DNA of 64,000 bases from Rostratula benghalensis (taxonomy: Eukaryota > Chordata > Aves > Charadriiformes > Rostratulidae), in assembly GCA_013399305.1 (NCBI GenBank), contig VXAI01000092.1, forward strand, positions 1,838,231 to 1,902,230. The letters are read 5' to 3'. Below, in pieces: positions 43,282 to 54,250 of the stretch. Each line of letters opens with the position of its first letter. Positions within the stretch are counted from its first letter, which is position 1. Position numbers and translations under genes: made by a program. The notes beneath the pieces are model-generated. The model was not told where the DNA came from, ran no database searches, and saw only the letters and a program-made list of their open reading frames with translations.

Positions 43282-46200
43282 GTGAGGCGGTGGCGGGGGG
43301 CGGTCAGGGGGGGTGTTGTAGGGCTGCCGCACTGGCTGTGCGATGCTGGGCTCCCTCCGTGTCGCTCTGGGAAGCAGGGTCGTGAAGGGAGAGGTGGGGA
43401 GCCCGAGGGCGGTGTGCGCTCTGTGCCCTTGACGGGGGCAGCGGGCGCACCGGTGGCGCGGCCCTGGCGTGCGAGTTTCCTCGGCGTTTTCTCGGTGTGG
43501 GCTACGGGGAGGGGAGCCTGGCTCTGATACCGAGATCTTCCGGGAGCGGTGGGGCAGAGGGTGCTCGGGAACACTGGAAGAGCCCTTGGACTTTTCCGGA
43601 GGGGCCTCGGGGATCGCTGTCCGGCCCGGATACTAGTCTAGCCTTACTTGGTCTGATGTTACTACCTGTTAAGGCTTAAAGTACGAAAGAATAAGGCCTG
43701 ATGGGGTAGTGTGCTAATACTGTTTTGGTGTCACACGTAGTACTGGTTTTAGGGGGTGACTTAGTAAAATAACTGACCTAAATTCATGGAAGATAGACTG
43801 CCCTGGCTGCATTGACCATACTGTGGTGTTCCTGGATTTCCTTAATCACAATTAAGGAAAGATGAACGTTTTATATGTCATGTGTTTGGGGGTTTGGTTT
43901 TTATTTTTTAAAGCAAATGACCTTTTGGGGAGGATTCAGTGTTGGCTTTCCAGTTGACTTTGGCAGCCCTTTGAAAAAAGGTTCTGGAGTAGTATTTAAG
44001 TAATGAGAGGAAAGCAAAAGGTTAACAACATAATAGCATGCTGTCTTTGAAGGAGAATTAAACCACAGTGAGAGCTGTGAAACTCAGCAAAACCGTTTCA
44101 AATTATTTATTTTTACATACAGCTTTATGTTTTTAGCTCAAGTAAGAGTTGCAGAACCTAAAAATGTTGGTGCTGTCTTTAACAGTTGAGTGCTAAGCAT
44201 TGTTCCAAATCTTAAATTTAGGGACACACAGGTCAAATTATTGGATGTAACAAGCACTCGTTCTGTCTCTTCAGTGTCAGTTAAGGGATACTGAAAAACG
44301 GAGAGGCCAAGTCATATGTGATCGGATTCAAACTTAATGTAGTGTTGCATTACTGCATGTGGAAGAGGCCAGCAAGTATTTGTGTACTGTCGTAGTAGTA
44401 TGTAATTACTGAATTTCATCTCGCTGTGCAACTGATGATGGTCACGTTTAGTTGCAGGAGGTGGTCGCCTGATAGACAGGCTTCGCAAGTGGTATTATAA
44501 TGCAGCTGGATTCAACAAACTCGGTAAGTGTTTCCTGGAGTTTTGAAAAAACCCAGTGTTTCCTTGAGTTTTGAAAACCCTCCTACAGTCATCAAACTAG
44601 TTGATGTATGTACATACAGTTTGGTATATGTCTTTTTGATCAAAATTATTTACTGCTTCTGTGGGGAAAAGGTTAGCGGTAGCTTCAGTCGTCAGGATTG
44701 CTACCTAGTAATGAATCAGTGACTGCTCTGTTATTGCTGTGTTTGCTCTTGTTTTCAGGGAGATAACTTAAAACAGCTAAGGTTTAAAAAAAAAAAAAAA
44801 CTTTGACAAAGCAATACTGAAAGCTTGATTACTTACCATTTCCCACCCGGTCACTTTCACTGGCCCGTATCTTCTAACCCAAAGGCTGCCCTTGAAGCTG
44901 GAGGGGTTCCCACTGGTAGCAGTCAGACTGTTAGTGATACTTTCCTAGAGTATCCAAAGTGCAAAAAAGGGTGTAGTTAGTTCTGCCCTTTGTGTCATCA
45001 TAAATTCACTTGGTGTCTTTCTGATCGTTACAATGGTGAAGGAGTAAAAATAGTGTTTCCCTAAGAGGAGGAGGTTGCCCTCATTGTATTGTCATGAGTT
45101 TGTTCAGTGTTGCGAAGAAGTTTGTTTCAACTGTGTAGATGGCAGAACTGTTCTTGAATGACGAGAAAATCTGAAGATTCGGAGGCTGTAATTTATTGCT
45201 GACCCCAAGAGCAAATAAATGAAAGGAAGTTAACGTACCTGCCCTGGGGAGGTTAGAAAAACATTGCAGGGCAACTGTAGAGGAGTAAGCTTATGTCTTT
45301 ACTCCAGAGATGCAGTGCTTAGCCCCTCTTTTTGTATCTGTCTGCTGAAATTCTTAAAGATATTAATGCTTTTTTTGCCACTTTTTTCTGGGAACGTGAA
45401 TAAAAACCGAGGAGAGGCACTAAAGTTAATTTAATGATTTAAACTAGCAGTCGTGCTCCCTGTGCCTTTGAAATAAATTACAAAATTGAATTCAAGATTA
45501 CTTGAATAAGATCAAATCCTTTAACAACAAGTCAGTAGGTGTATCCTTGTAACCTGCATCAATCTTGGAATGTTACATTTTGTCCCATGTTGTTATTGCT
45601 GAAATTTTAAAGTAAGGTTGGTTGAATTTCAGGAATCCTTTGTTCCACAAACAGTGTGGGAGTGTTCTTAGCTTTGAGAGGAATGGGTACTTCCCCCTGC
45701 TGTAAGTTCTGTTTCGGGGTGGAAGACCTACTCAGGGACCAACATAGCTTAATGTAGTAGATGGAGATCTAGTCACTATGGAGTTTAGAGAATAATTGTT
45801 CAGTACTGAAGTAGCCACATCTGTGCTTGTCTGACTCTAATGGATTCAGGGGTTTTAAACCCTTTACCTATGCAGTCATCTTAAATACAGACAGAAAATT
45901 AGGTGAGCATAGGTCCATAGTTATTATTCTGTATACATACACTCTTATGAAACACATTGAATCAACTATCCATTTCCCCCATTCCTCCCTAAGGTAAGGA
46001 CTAGAAAAATGTAAATAGAGTATGTGTAAGCCAGCATTTAGAGTTTGTTTGCTGTCAGCAGTTAGGGATGTGGTTTGGTTTTTCACATCATTTTGCACTG
46101 GAAGTGCTTTGCCCATGTTATGTATCCACACTCATGTCAATCTGCAATCTTACTTGAGAACGTTTATTCAGTGACACTGTAAAATCATTTTGGTACAGGG

Positions 46201-47936
46201 TTGATGCGAGATGATACGTTGTACGAAGATGATGATGTAAAAGAAGCACTGAAGAGACTTCCAGAACACCTTTACAATGAAAGAATATTTCGCATAAAGC
46301 GAGCCCTTGACTTAAGCCTGAAACATCAGATCCTTCCAAAAGACCAGTGGGTGAAGTATGAAGAGGTATGTGTAGAGTGTTTCCAAGGTCTTAAATGGCA
46401 CTGCTGTGATTAGCCTTTGGAATATTCAGTCGCTCAAGAGAGATATGCTTGCACATTCAGCTTTTGATTGCAGTTTAAAAATTCCTATTTCTTAGTGAAA
46501 ATTTCTACTTTTTTTTTTCCCTCAAGATGACAAAAGCTTAAGCTACAGCTCAGAGCCATAGCACATTGTTTGTATTCAGTCAAAATATTTTTTTTTTCTG
46601 AGCCATCAGATAAAGTACTACACTGTAACTAGTATGCCATTCTTATAAAAGTTCTCTTGCTTTTCTGACAAATTTCTTAATTTTATAGAAAATCTCAAGC
46701 CAAAGCTTTTATTCACGAAGATGCCAAGGAAGGATAATATAGAATTGTTTAGGTTGGAAAAGACCTTTAAGATCATGGAGTCCAACCATTAACCTAATGC
46801 TACTAAGTGCCACTAAACAAGGTCCCTTGGCACCACATCTACATGTCTTTTAAATACCTCTGGGGTGGTTACTCAATCACTTCCCTGGGTAGCCTGTTCC
46901 AATGCTTGATAAGCCTTTTGGTGAAAAAAATTTTCATAATATCCAATCTAAACGTTCCCTGGTGCAACTTGAGGATGCTTCGTCTTATCTGCTGTTAATT
47001 GGAAGATGAGACTGACCCCCACCTCTCTACATCCTCTGTTCAGGTAGTTGTAGGGAGTGGTAAGGTCACCTCAGAGCCTGCTTTTCTCCAGTCTACACAA
47101 CCCCAGTGTGAAAGGAAATATAGCATTAAATAAGTGTTGTCTTGTAATTTGAAAAAGTAACTTCACCTTTTTCAGGTGTAACTGACTTTTTAAATTTTCT
47201 TTTGTAGTGGATTGGTTCACAGATTTTGTCTTACTGGCCATATTAGCTTTCTACAAATTACCAGGCAGAGATGAACCTTACCACTAAACTTCTGACTGTA
47301 GGATAGCACAAGGGTTTTATGTTTCTCTCTTATAAACAGAGGCTGGTTTTTGTGGTCTTATCATTCATATTTAGGTAACTGGTGCATAGTTCGTTAAGCA
47401 GCAGTTCAGTTTGTAAGCATTAAACATGGTCAAGGTGTTTCATTGAGTCCAAGTTACTGTGCTATTTAAAAGTTAAGTTCAAAATAAGGTTCTCCAGAAT
47501 ATTCTAGTTGGACTCTGGATTAACTAAAATTGATCTTGTACATGTGGCTATCTGCCAGGAGAACATGGATTCTCGAGGGTATAGCTGGAAGTGTGACTTT
47601 GCTTGTTAATGTTGGCAAGGCATTAGGAATTAGTGGTTGCTGCAGTAAAGAAATTGTCGTTGCAGACTTGGCAGATACAGTTTACTTTTTTAGAGTAAGT
47701 AACGTTTAGTTTCTCTTTTTTTTTTTTTTTTTCCCTTGTTGCATTGGGGTTTAGCCAGATTCTAGGGGGGATGAGAGACAAGTAATCTGTAGGAATGGCT
47801 TGAGATGTTTCTGGACCTGTCTATGAGTTTAAATATACTCTTTTTTTTTTTTTTTCAGGATAAACACTATCTTGAACCATATCTAAAAGAAGTAATCCGT
47901 GAAAGACTTGAAAGAGAAGCATGGAACAAGAAATAA
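43263..47936 (+). CDS. UQCRB: Cytochrome b-c1 complex subunit 7 (spliced, complete)
   Basis: Joined coding exons 43263-43281, 44452-44523, 46199-46365 and 47859-47936 give 336 bases, 111 residues, the same length as human. UQCRB (QP-C, about 14 kDa) is a matrix-side subunit of respiratory complex III in the inner membrane; it helps assemble or stabilise the cytochrome b core, and no cleaved presequence is expected. The core is strongly conserved: [58 protein letters not shown], and the charged C-terminus [19 protein letters not shown] ending NKK. The N-terminus MAARASVAGGGR is alanine/glycine-rich. The start ATG has A at -3 and G at +4 and lies inside the CpG island. Confidence 0.97.
43282..46198 (+). 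other. UQCRB: UQCRB introns 1 and 2, content overview
   Basis: Intron 1 (43282-44451) begins in the CpG island and becomes AT-rich; intron 2 is 44524-46198 with an A tract near 44.79 kb. No repeat family or further gene recognised. Confidence 0.65.
44452..44523 (+). CDS. UQCRB: UQCRB coding exon 2
   Basis: Encodes residues 7-31 ([20 protein letters not shown], then FNKL). Acceptor taken as GTTTAG before 44452, which gives exactly 111 residues; a second AG six bases downstream (TTGCAG) would remove Val-Ala and stay in frame. Donor GTAAGT. Confidence 0.92.
46199..46365 (+). CDS. UQCRB: UQCRB coding exon 3
   Basis: Encodes residues 31-86 ([20 protein letters not shown] onward to WVKYEE). Acceptor TGGTACAG, donor GTATGT. 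Confidence 0.97.
46739..47108 (-). mobile_element. CR1 LINE 3' fragment in UQCRB intron 3
   Basis: About 370 bp of complementary CR1 3' end: TTGTTTAGGTTGGAAAAGAC, TTTAAGATCATGGAGTCCAA, CACATCTACATGTCTTTTAA, CCCTGGGTAGCCTGTTCCAA, ATATCCAATCTAAACGTTCC and TAGTTGTAGGGAGTGGTAAG in canonical order. It runs opposite to UQCRB and is 5'-truncated. Confidence 0.93.
47859..47936 (+). CDS. UQCRB: UQCRB coding exon 4
   Basis: Encodes residues 87-111 and TAA ([20 protein letters not shown], then AWNKK). The acceptor TTTCAG follows a run of T about 15 long. Confidence 0.97.
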   Translation, partial: DKHYLEPYLKEVIRERLEREAWNKK

Positions 47937-48073
47937 CTGTTGAACTACTTCGTGCAAATATCCTCAAATTGCTGATATTTTAAAACATTTGGTTATGGAA
48001 CCCTACAGGGAGGCAAATGTGAGGCTGAGGAATACTGTTTCAGCTTGTTCCTTGAATCTGTTCATCCAACTAA

Positions 48074-48079
48074 AATAAA
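48074..48079 (+). terminator. UQCRB: UQCRB polyadenylation signal
   Basis: AATAAA 138 bases after the stop codon; cleavage expected near 48090-48110. Confidence 0.8.
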
Positions 48080-48400
48080 CATGTCAAAGTATAAAATCTA
48101 TTTGGAAGAGTCCTTTGTAAATGTTAACAAGCTAACTTTCAGATCTTTCCTATGAGTATACATTACTTATTAGCTTAGCAGTATGCAGTCTTCATTCCAG
48201 CTCTGATTCTTTTTCATAGTACAGCTGTTCCCGGCAGTTGTAGGGTTAAGTAAGAAAAGTGCAAGGTTGTTGGTGCTAGTTGCTGTGTTAAAATAAAAAG
48301 GTGTTGCTTGTTCCCTTCATCCCTTCTCCCTGGAGCAAACAATACTGCACCAGTGCTTAATGGCACCCTGAGATAGCAGCATGTAATATCCTGTGCATCT

Positions 48401-48457
48401 AAGTACATACAATATGTATATATTGTATGTAAGTACATACAATATGTATGTACTTAC
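48401..48457. repeat. AT-rich nested palindrome and direct repeat
   Basis: AAGTACATACAATATGTAT occurs twice (48401-48419, 48431-48449). The second copy is part of a hairpin with perfect 11-bp arms TAAGTACATAC / GTATGTACTTA around a 5-base loop (48430-48456); another with 10-bp arms overlaps the first copy. It lies about 350 bp downstream of the UQCRB polyA signal. Confidence 0.85.
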
Positions 48458-51400
48458 CATACATACATGGAAAAGACCTGATTCCTTTGTCATAAAATCG
48501 GGAAATGCTTCAATAGGTTTTTGTACCAGATACCTTGTTAATCCTATATTTCATTTAAACTGTAATGTTTGTCTCACTTCAGCATCTTGAGACTTGTGTT
48601 CTTTTAAAGGGTAAAAGTGGAAACCTACTGTGTTTTCAATAGCAAAATTAACTTCCTGTAATTTTTATTTTTTTAATGGCCTAAAGCATGTTCTTGTTAC
48701 CATGATTGGTATAACAGAGTTTAAACTGTCAGGCTTAATGACATTAGAGATACACATGCAATTCAGGCTCTGCTTAAAAACAGAAGGAATTCAGTTGTAT
48801 CCATAAAATACCAGCCCCTGCTGGATGAAGACCTTGAGTTTAGTCTTCTATAGTTTAATAGTAGTGTTAATTTAAGACAGATTTGGGTATCACATGCAAA
48901 ATCCAAAGCCTGTCATATAGTCCTCTGTGTGAAGTACATAATCTTGTGTGTTGCTCCCAAGGTTTGGTTATTTTTCATTTTCTTACGTATGCTTGTGTGC
49001 CAAATGCAAAAATCCATTCACCAAAACCTAGAGCAGTTTAGAAAAAAAAAAACTTTAAAAAAAATCACCAAAACTACATAAATATGGAGCAAAACATATC
49101 AGTAGTTTTGAGTTGGTATGACCAGGTAAATACAACGTGGGATTGGAAGTTGGAGATGAAACTGTCTTTCAGCTTTGCTCATTGCTCTGTCACTGACTTT
49201 CATCGACTTGCTTCAGTTGCTTACATCTGTAGGGTGGAAACAGTGATCCCTGGGTGAAATACTTATGTCAAAAATTCACAGCCTGATGTGGTAAACCAAA
49301 ATGCTGCAAAAATAATCTGTGCCACTGATATTCCTTAAGAGTCTGTATAGAGATTATATTAAGAATGTGAGGCTTCTTTTATCTCCTATACTAAAAATCT
49401 TACGATTGAAGCATACATACTTTGGGGTTTTGAGTATTTTCTAATTGTCTTCCAAGAGACAAGTAGGGCCTGAATTTTCACACCTCTATATCATTATTAG
49501 ACTACTTATTTATTTTTCTAGTAGAATTAGAACTACTTCATTATCTGTTAGTATAAAATTAGAAGAATTATGTAATGGAAGTAGCACTTGAAAGTCACAG
49601 CAGGTACCACTTCTACAAAAGCTAGGATTTTGTAGAAAGGCAGCATTTGCTGCTTTGACCATAAGTTTAGATTATTATTAATGTGGTTTGAAAGTCTTTA
49701 AAAATTACTTGGTTTAGAGAAAACGGTTTTGTTGGCATCAGGCACTTAAAAATAGGCCGACCATAGGGTGGAACGCAAAGCAGCCATGCTCTGATGGGGC
49801 TACTACACCTGAAATCACGGGCTGCTTTACACATTTTAAAAGCCAGAGGCAAGTAGAAGTTAATACATAAGACTTTCCAAGTGATGTCTGTAGCAGTTCA
49901 AGGGAAGGAGAAAGGAGGAAGCCCTGGCAAGAGCTTGCCAGTTCCCTGGGGCTGAGGTGGTTTGACAGCTTTCAATTGGACGTGGTCATTTTTAACTTCA
50001 AGTTGCTATAATGTCTGTTTAATTGTATCTTTGAATGATGTGTGTAAGGAAAATTTATTTGTTGGGGTTTTTTTTTTTTGACAGAGATGGGTATGTATTC
50101 TTTGAGATGTTTTGGGGAATCTAAAAATAGTGAGAAACAGGGAGGAAGGAGGTGGTGTAAGAAAGGGGTCTCTGTTGCCTGGGAACCAGGAGCTGTATCA
50201 GATTTGTGGTAGAGACTGCAAACTCTTATCTAGAACGTGTGATGTGGAATTTGGGTGCTTGTGCTACTGGCTATTCAATTAATAACTTGGAAGATATTTT
50301 GTATTTCACCATCTTGTGTTCCCCTCTGTGCACACTGAGCTCTTAGTATTGTAATCTGTAGCTAGAGGAAATGAGGGAGGTTTTTTTAATGGAAGGCCTG
50401 AATCCTGTTGGTGGCAAATAGGAGGGTTGGTATGTTTCCCATTTTTGAATCCTTACTTTTATCCTTAAAAATATCTGGGATGGGAAGGAATGGACTTACA
50501 GAAAATTGGGATTTTCAGATCTGTAGCTTCCTTGTAATACTCCCATCATCCTGCCTGTGCAGCTCTATGTGGGGTCCTGCCGTATTCCTTGTCCAGGCTG
50601 AGTGCTTCTCTGAGTGATCCAGTACCGTGCAGCCATGAGCTTGCTTTCTGCAAAATTGCTTCATTTTTAAGGAAAAGCTTGGTAACAGTAGAGGAGGTCA
50701 AATTGCCAGAGGCGGGAAAAATAGTGTGATGATGAAAGAAGGAGCATTCCGGTTTGGATAACTAGGTTTTCTTTCTGCTGCTGTCACGAAGTTCTTCTGT
50801 AATACCAAGAAAGACACCTGGTTCTCAGAAAACTCACTATTTTGCTTAATGTGTGGTGCCTGGGGCTACCCCTGCAGAAGTGCAGAGTAATGGCATCTCC
50901 ATCCAGGTTCAGTAGAGCTGGTCTGAAAATGTAAGGTGCAAGTGTCAGTATTCATCCATGCACAGGGTGGATACTACAGGTGGTGGTACCAGGAGCACAT
51001 CTCACAGGGGTTCTCACAGATTTGAAAAAGACCTCGCCATCCTTATTCCTCTGATGGGAAGTGCAGAAATAACAACTGTGGCCTGTAGAAAGCACCCAAG
51101 AAGACTGAAAAGCGTTCCAGAAGCAGAGAGGGGTTCCTGCTGGGAAAAATGCAAACCTGTAGTCTAAGGTCATCTCATATAATGCACAAGGCAACGGTGC
51201 ATCTTGCTTTTCCTAACCTGACTTTGAAACTTTCATAAGTGTAGTTTTTTGGATATAAATTCTATACAGATTCTATAAGTTACCGAGGTTTTTATGTAGT
51301 TTGAGTTCGCAACACCTTTGGCACATCAAAATTACGCGTGTCAAATTAAGAGAGAGGGTGAGTTGCTGCTAATCCTGCAGTTTGAGAGTTTAAGCTTTAA

Positions 51401-54220
51401 TTAATCCTCGCCCCTTTTAAGCAAACCTGTGCTTCACTTACAGTTCTTTTATTAAATTCATAGTGAAATACAAGAATACGTTTTGATTGCTGAAGATCGT
51501 GTTTGTTATGGCAGACTGATTTCTTTACATTTTGAATCGGTCAACCCAGAAACAATGGGTTTCTTGCGGCACTGTAACAAGAAACATATGTTTGTTTTAC
51601 ATCCAACTTCCATCTGAAGGAGAGCTGCAATAGATATAAATCTCCTAAGAATTTTGATGAAACATCATGCTTGTCATTATAATGGAACTGGTTTAGCACT
51701 AATATGGTAAACACATTCCTACTTGAAGCATTTTCTCTCTGGATAGCTAAAGGTCAAAGATGATCTTTGGGATTTCCCCACAATGCTGCTGTGCCCTTGT
51801 TGTCAGTTTCCATGAGCTGAGACTTTGGCAGGGCTAAAGGCTGCCTTCACAGAGTGCAGCAGGAAGAGGAACCTGAGCCACCACTGCTCTGGGGTGGGAC
51901 TGGAACTCGGTGTCTCACCTGGTATGTGGCTGACTTGAATGCCTTGAGTGACTTCACTTAGCCTCTTTTTGCTGGTCCAAGCCCCGAAGGGCAAAGATCT
52001 TGAAAAATCTGTAGGCAGCTACCTTCATTGTAAATAATTTGGGTTAGCACCTAAGTACACTTGAAGAACTGGGCCTGATCCCAAAACAGTTTTCTCAAAC
52101 TCCGCTGCAGGCCATGCAGAGCTACAAGCTTTGGTGCAGTTTTCTTAAAAGCCTTCAGTGTCAAACAGTTCCCAGCTCACCTGGGGCCTCAGTGCTGGGA
52201 CTAGGTGACAGGCTGGTCTGATACCCCAGGGTGCCAGAAATCATGGACACTTCTTCTCTGGCAAGGTGGGTGTTCTTATGGTGTGCCTGGAGAAGGAGTC
52301 CTCAATGCCTCCTGCATGCTGGTGATTTAAGGCTAGCTTAAGCTGGTGGGATATGGGCTTAATTCCATTTTCTCCACAAAAAGGTGTGGATTCAGTTCCC
52401 TTCCCTGCAAATGCTTTAGTTCTGTAATGAAGATCTTTTCTGGAGTGGAAATAGGGCTGTCAGTCACTTTCACTGACTCTGTTCTGCTTTGAGGAGTGGA
52501 CTGCACCAGGAGAGACCTTGACTTGAATCAGTTGGTTAGAGCTGTTTCCTAAGATGGTTTAGGAGCTATTTCAAAATAAGGGCAGTACCTGATTCCACCT
52601 GCCTAGAGGCACTTGCTTACTTGGGCAATTACTGCCCACCAGCTGATTGTCTTCAGCCACATGTCCCCTGCTCAGCTCTCTCCTGTGGGACCTGAGCCAG
52701 CTGTGGCACATGGACCAGGGAGATAAGCTGAGGGTGTGAGGGAGGAACACAGAATGGGTGAGGGACTGGCTTAGACCCAAGGTTAGGAAACCACATGCAG
52801 GGATTTGGAAGAAGCATAGGGAGAATAAGCTCACTTCAATGCCCTTTGCCTGCTTTTAGGGTGCCTGGTGAGGACGAGATGCGGTTGGGGCATTTATGTG
52901 TGGACCAAAGTTGAACACTGGGAAAGAGGAGGAAAAAAAAAATGTGGTTGGACATATTTTGGTAAGTGGGATCGCTGAGTAGGGCAGTGAGGAAAGAGGT
53001 TTGTGGTGGCTTGGCAAAGACCACTTTGTAGGCCACTGCGGAGAGTGATGGATATGTCTGAACTTTGGGAATCCCAGGTTCACAGCACTCACTGAGGCTT
53101 ACATTTCCCTAAAGAATATTTAAGCATCACCCATTGAACTGGATCTTGAGTGGAGCCCAAGCTGTCCTTGTACTGCTTCCAGAGTGCTTGGATGTGACCT
53201 GAGTGTCCATCTGCTCTGGCCCAGCCTCATCTGTTTCTTTGCATGAAAACCAGAATGGTTACAAGAACTTGTCCCAACAGCTACAGGGCAGGTCTGGGTT
53301 TGGGGTGTTCATATCTCTGCAGTCATACACCAGCACTGGACCTTTCTCTTCCAAAGCCCAAGCAAGTGCTGGAATTGCAGTTGCTGTTTTATGAGAGTGT
53401 GCTGCTGCAGTTCCTGTGCTGAGGAGGGATCTGGGGCTTGAAACCTGATCAGAAAGAGGTATCTCAGCACAGCTGGGCTGTGCTCTCCTTGGCGGTTCCT
53501 AAAGTGGTTCCCCGCTGGCTTGTGCCGATGTGGTTCTTTGTGTCTAAATCTTCTGGATTGCACGGGGAGGCTGGAGAGCAAGATGTGGAGTTAAATGCTG
53601 CTGCGCTCGGTATTACAACACCTAAGCTCTTTTATGAAGCCTCATACTCCCACTGCGGCCCAGCAGATTGAAATGATTGTTTATAAGCAGCAAAGTTCAG
53701 AGTCCAAAGCTCAGATCTCTTCAAGGCACTTCAGAGGGGTTTTTTTTGTCTGCAAGTTGTGCTCCCCAGTGGAGTATTAGCTTAAAAAGATACCATTATG
53801 AAATACTCATAAAAGCAGCTAGATATGTTTGGTTTACTTCAATTAACTAAAAATTCTCCAAATCCAAAACGTTTCTCAGCTGCAGTCTCTCACCCTGAAG
53901 AAGATGGAAGAAAAATCCTTTAATTTTCCAACAGTGTATAAGCAGTCCTCTGCTGATGCTCGGCACCCAGCCTGCCTGCTGGAGCTCACAGGACTGTCAC
54001 GGCAGCTTGGAGGTGGCTCTGATAAAAAGCAAAATGTATTCTGCTGCCAGGTGAGGTTTGGCTCAGCTCTGCTCTGCACGTTGCGAAAGCTGAGGTACCA
54101 GAGGAGAGGTGAGATCAGCATTTTGGAGCTTTATGGAGGCAGTTGTCCCCACCTAGGAGGGCTTAGGCTGTAACAGGGCAAAATCAGGATGGGGTCTACA
54201 CTGGCAGCAGCCAGAGATGC

Positions 54221-54250
54221 TTTTTTTTTTTTTTCTCAAAAAAAAAAAAA
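54221..54250. repeat. Facing poly-T / poly-A tracts
   Basis: Fourteen T, then CTC, then thirteen A: a perfect potential hairpin of homopolymers. Possibly two decayed retroposon tails or slippage; no adjacent retroposon body recognised. Confidence 0.75.

Larger units (their letters stand above)
42560..43640. promoter_or_regulatory. UQCRB: UQCRB CpG-island promoter
   Basis: GC/CpG-rich block around the UQCRB start codon, TATA-less. Within about 100 bp upstream of the ATG it has a perfect NRF-1-type palindrome (43164-43173), an inverted CCAAT box (ATTGG, 43189-43193) and a GC-box cluster (about 43196-43217). This set is typical of nuclear genes for respiratory-chain subunits. Confidence 0.82.

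Noticed and set aside
42787..43285. Long GC-rich ORFs of 130-150 codons on both strands upstream of UQCRB
   Set aside because: They run through the 13-bp minisatellite and CpG island, where stop codons are rare; the peptides are Pro/Ala/Gly repeats without any domain.
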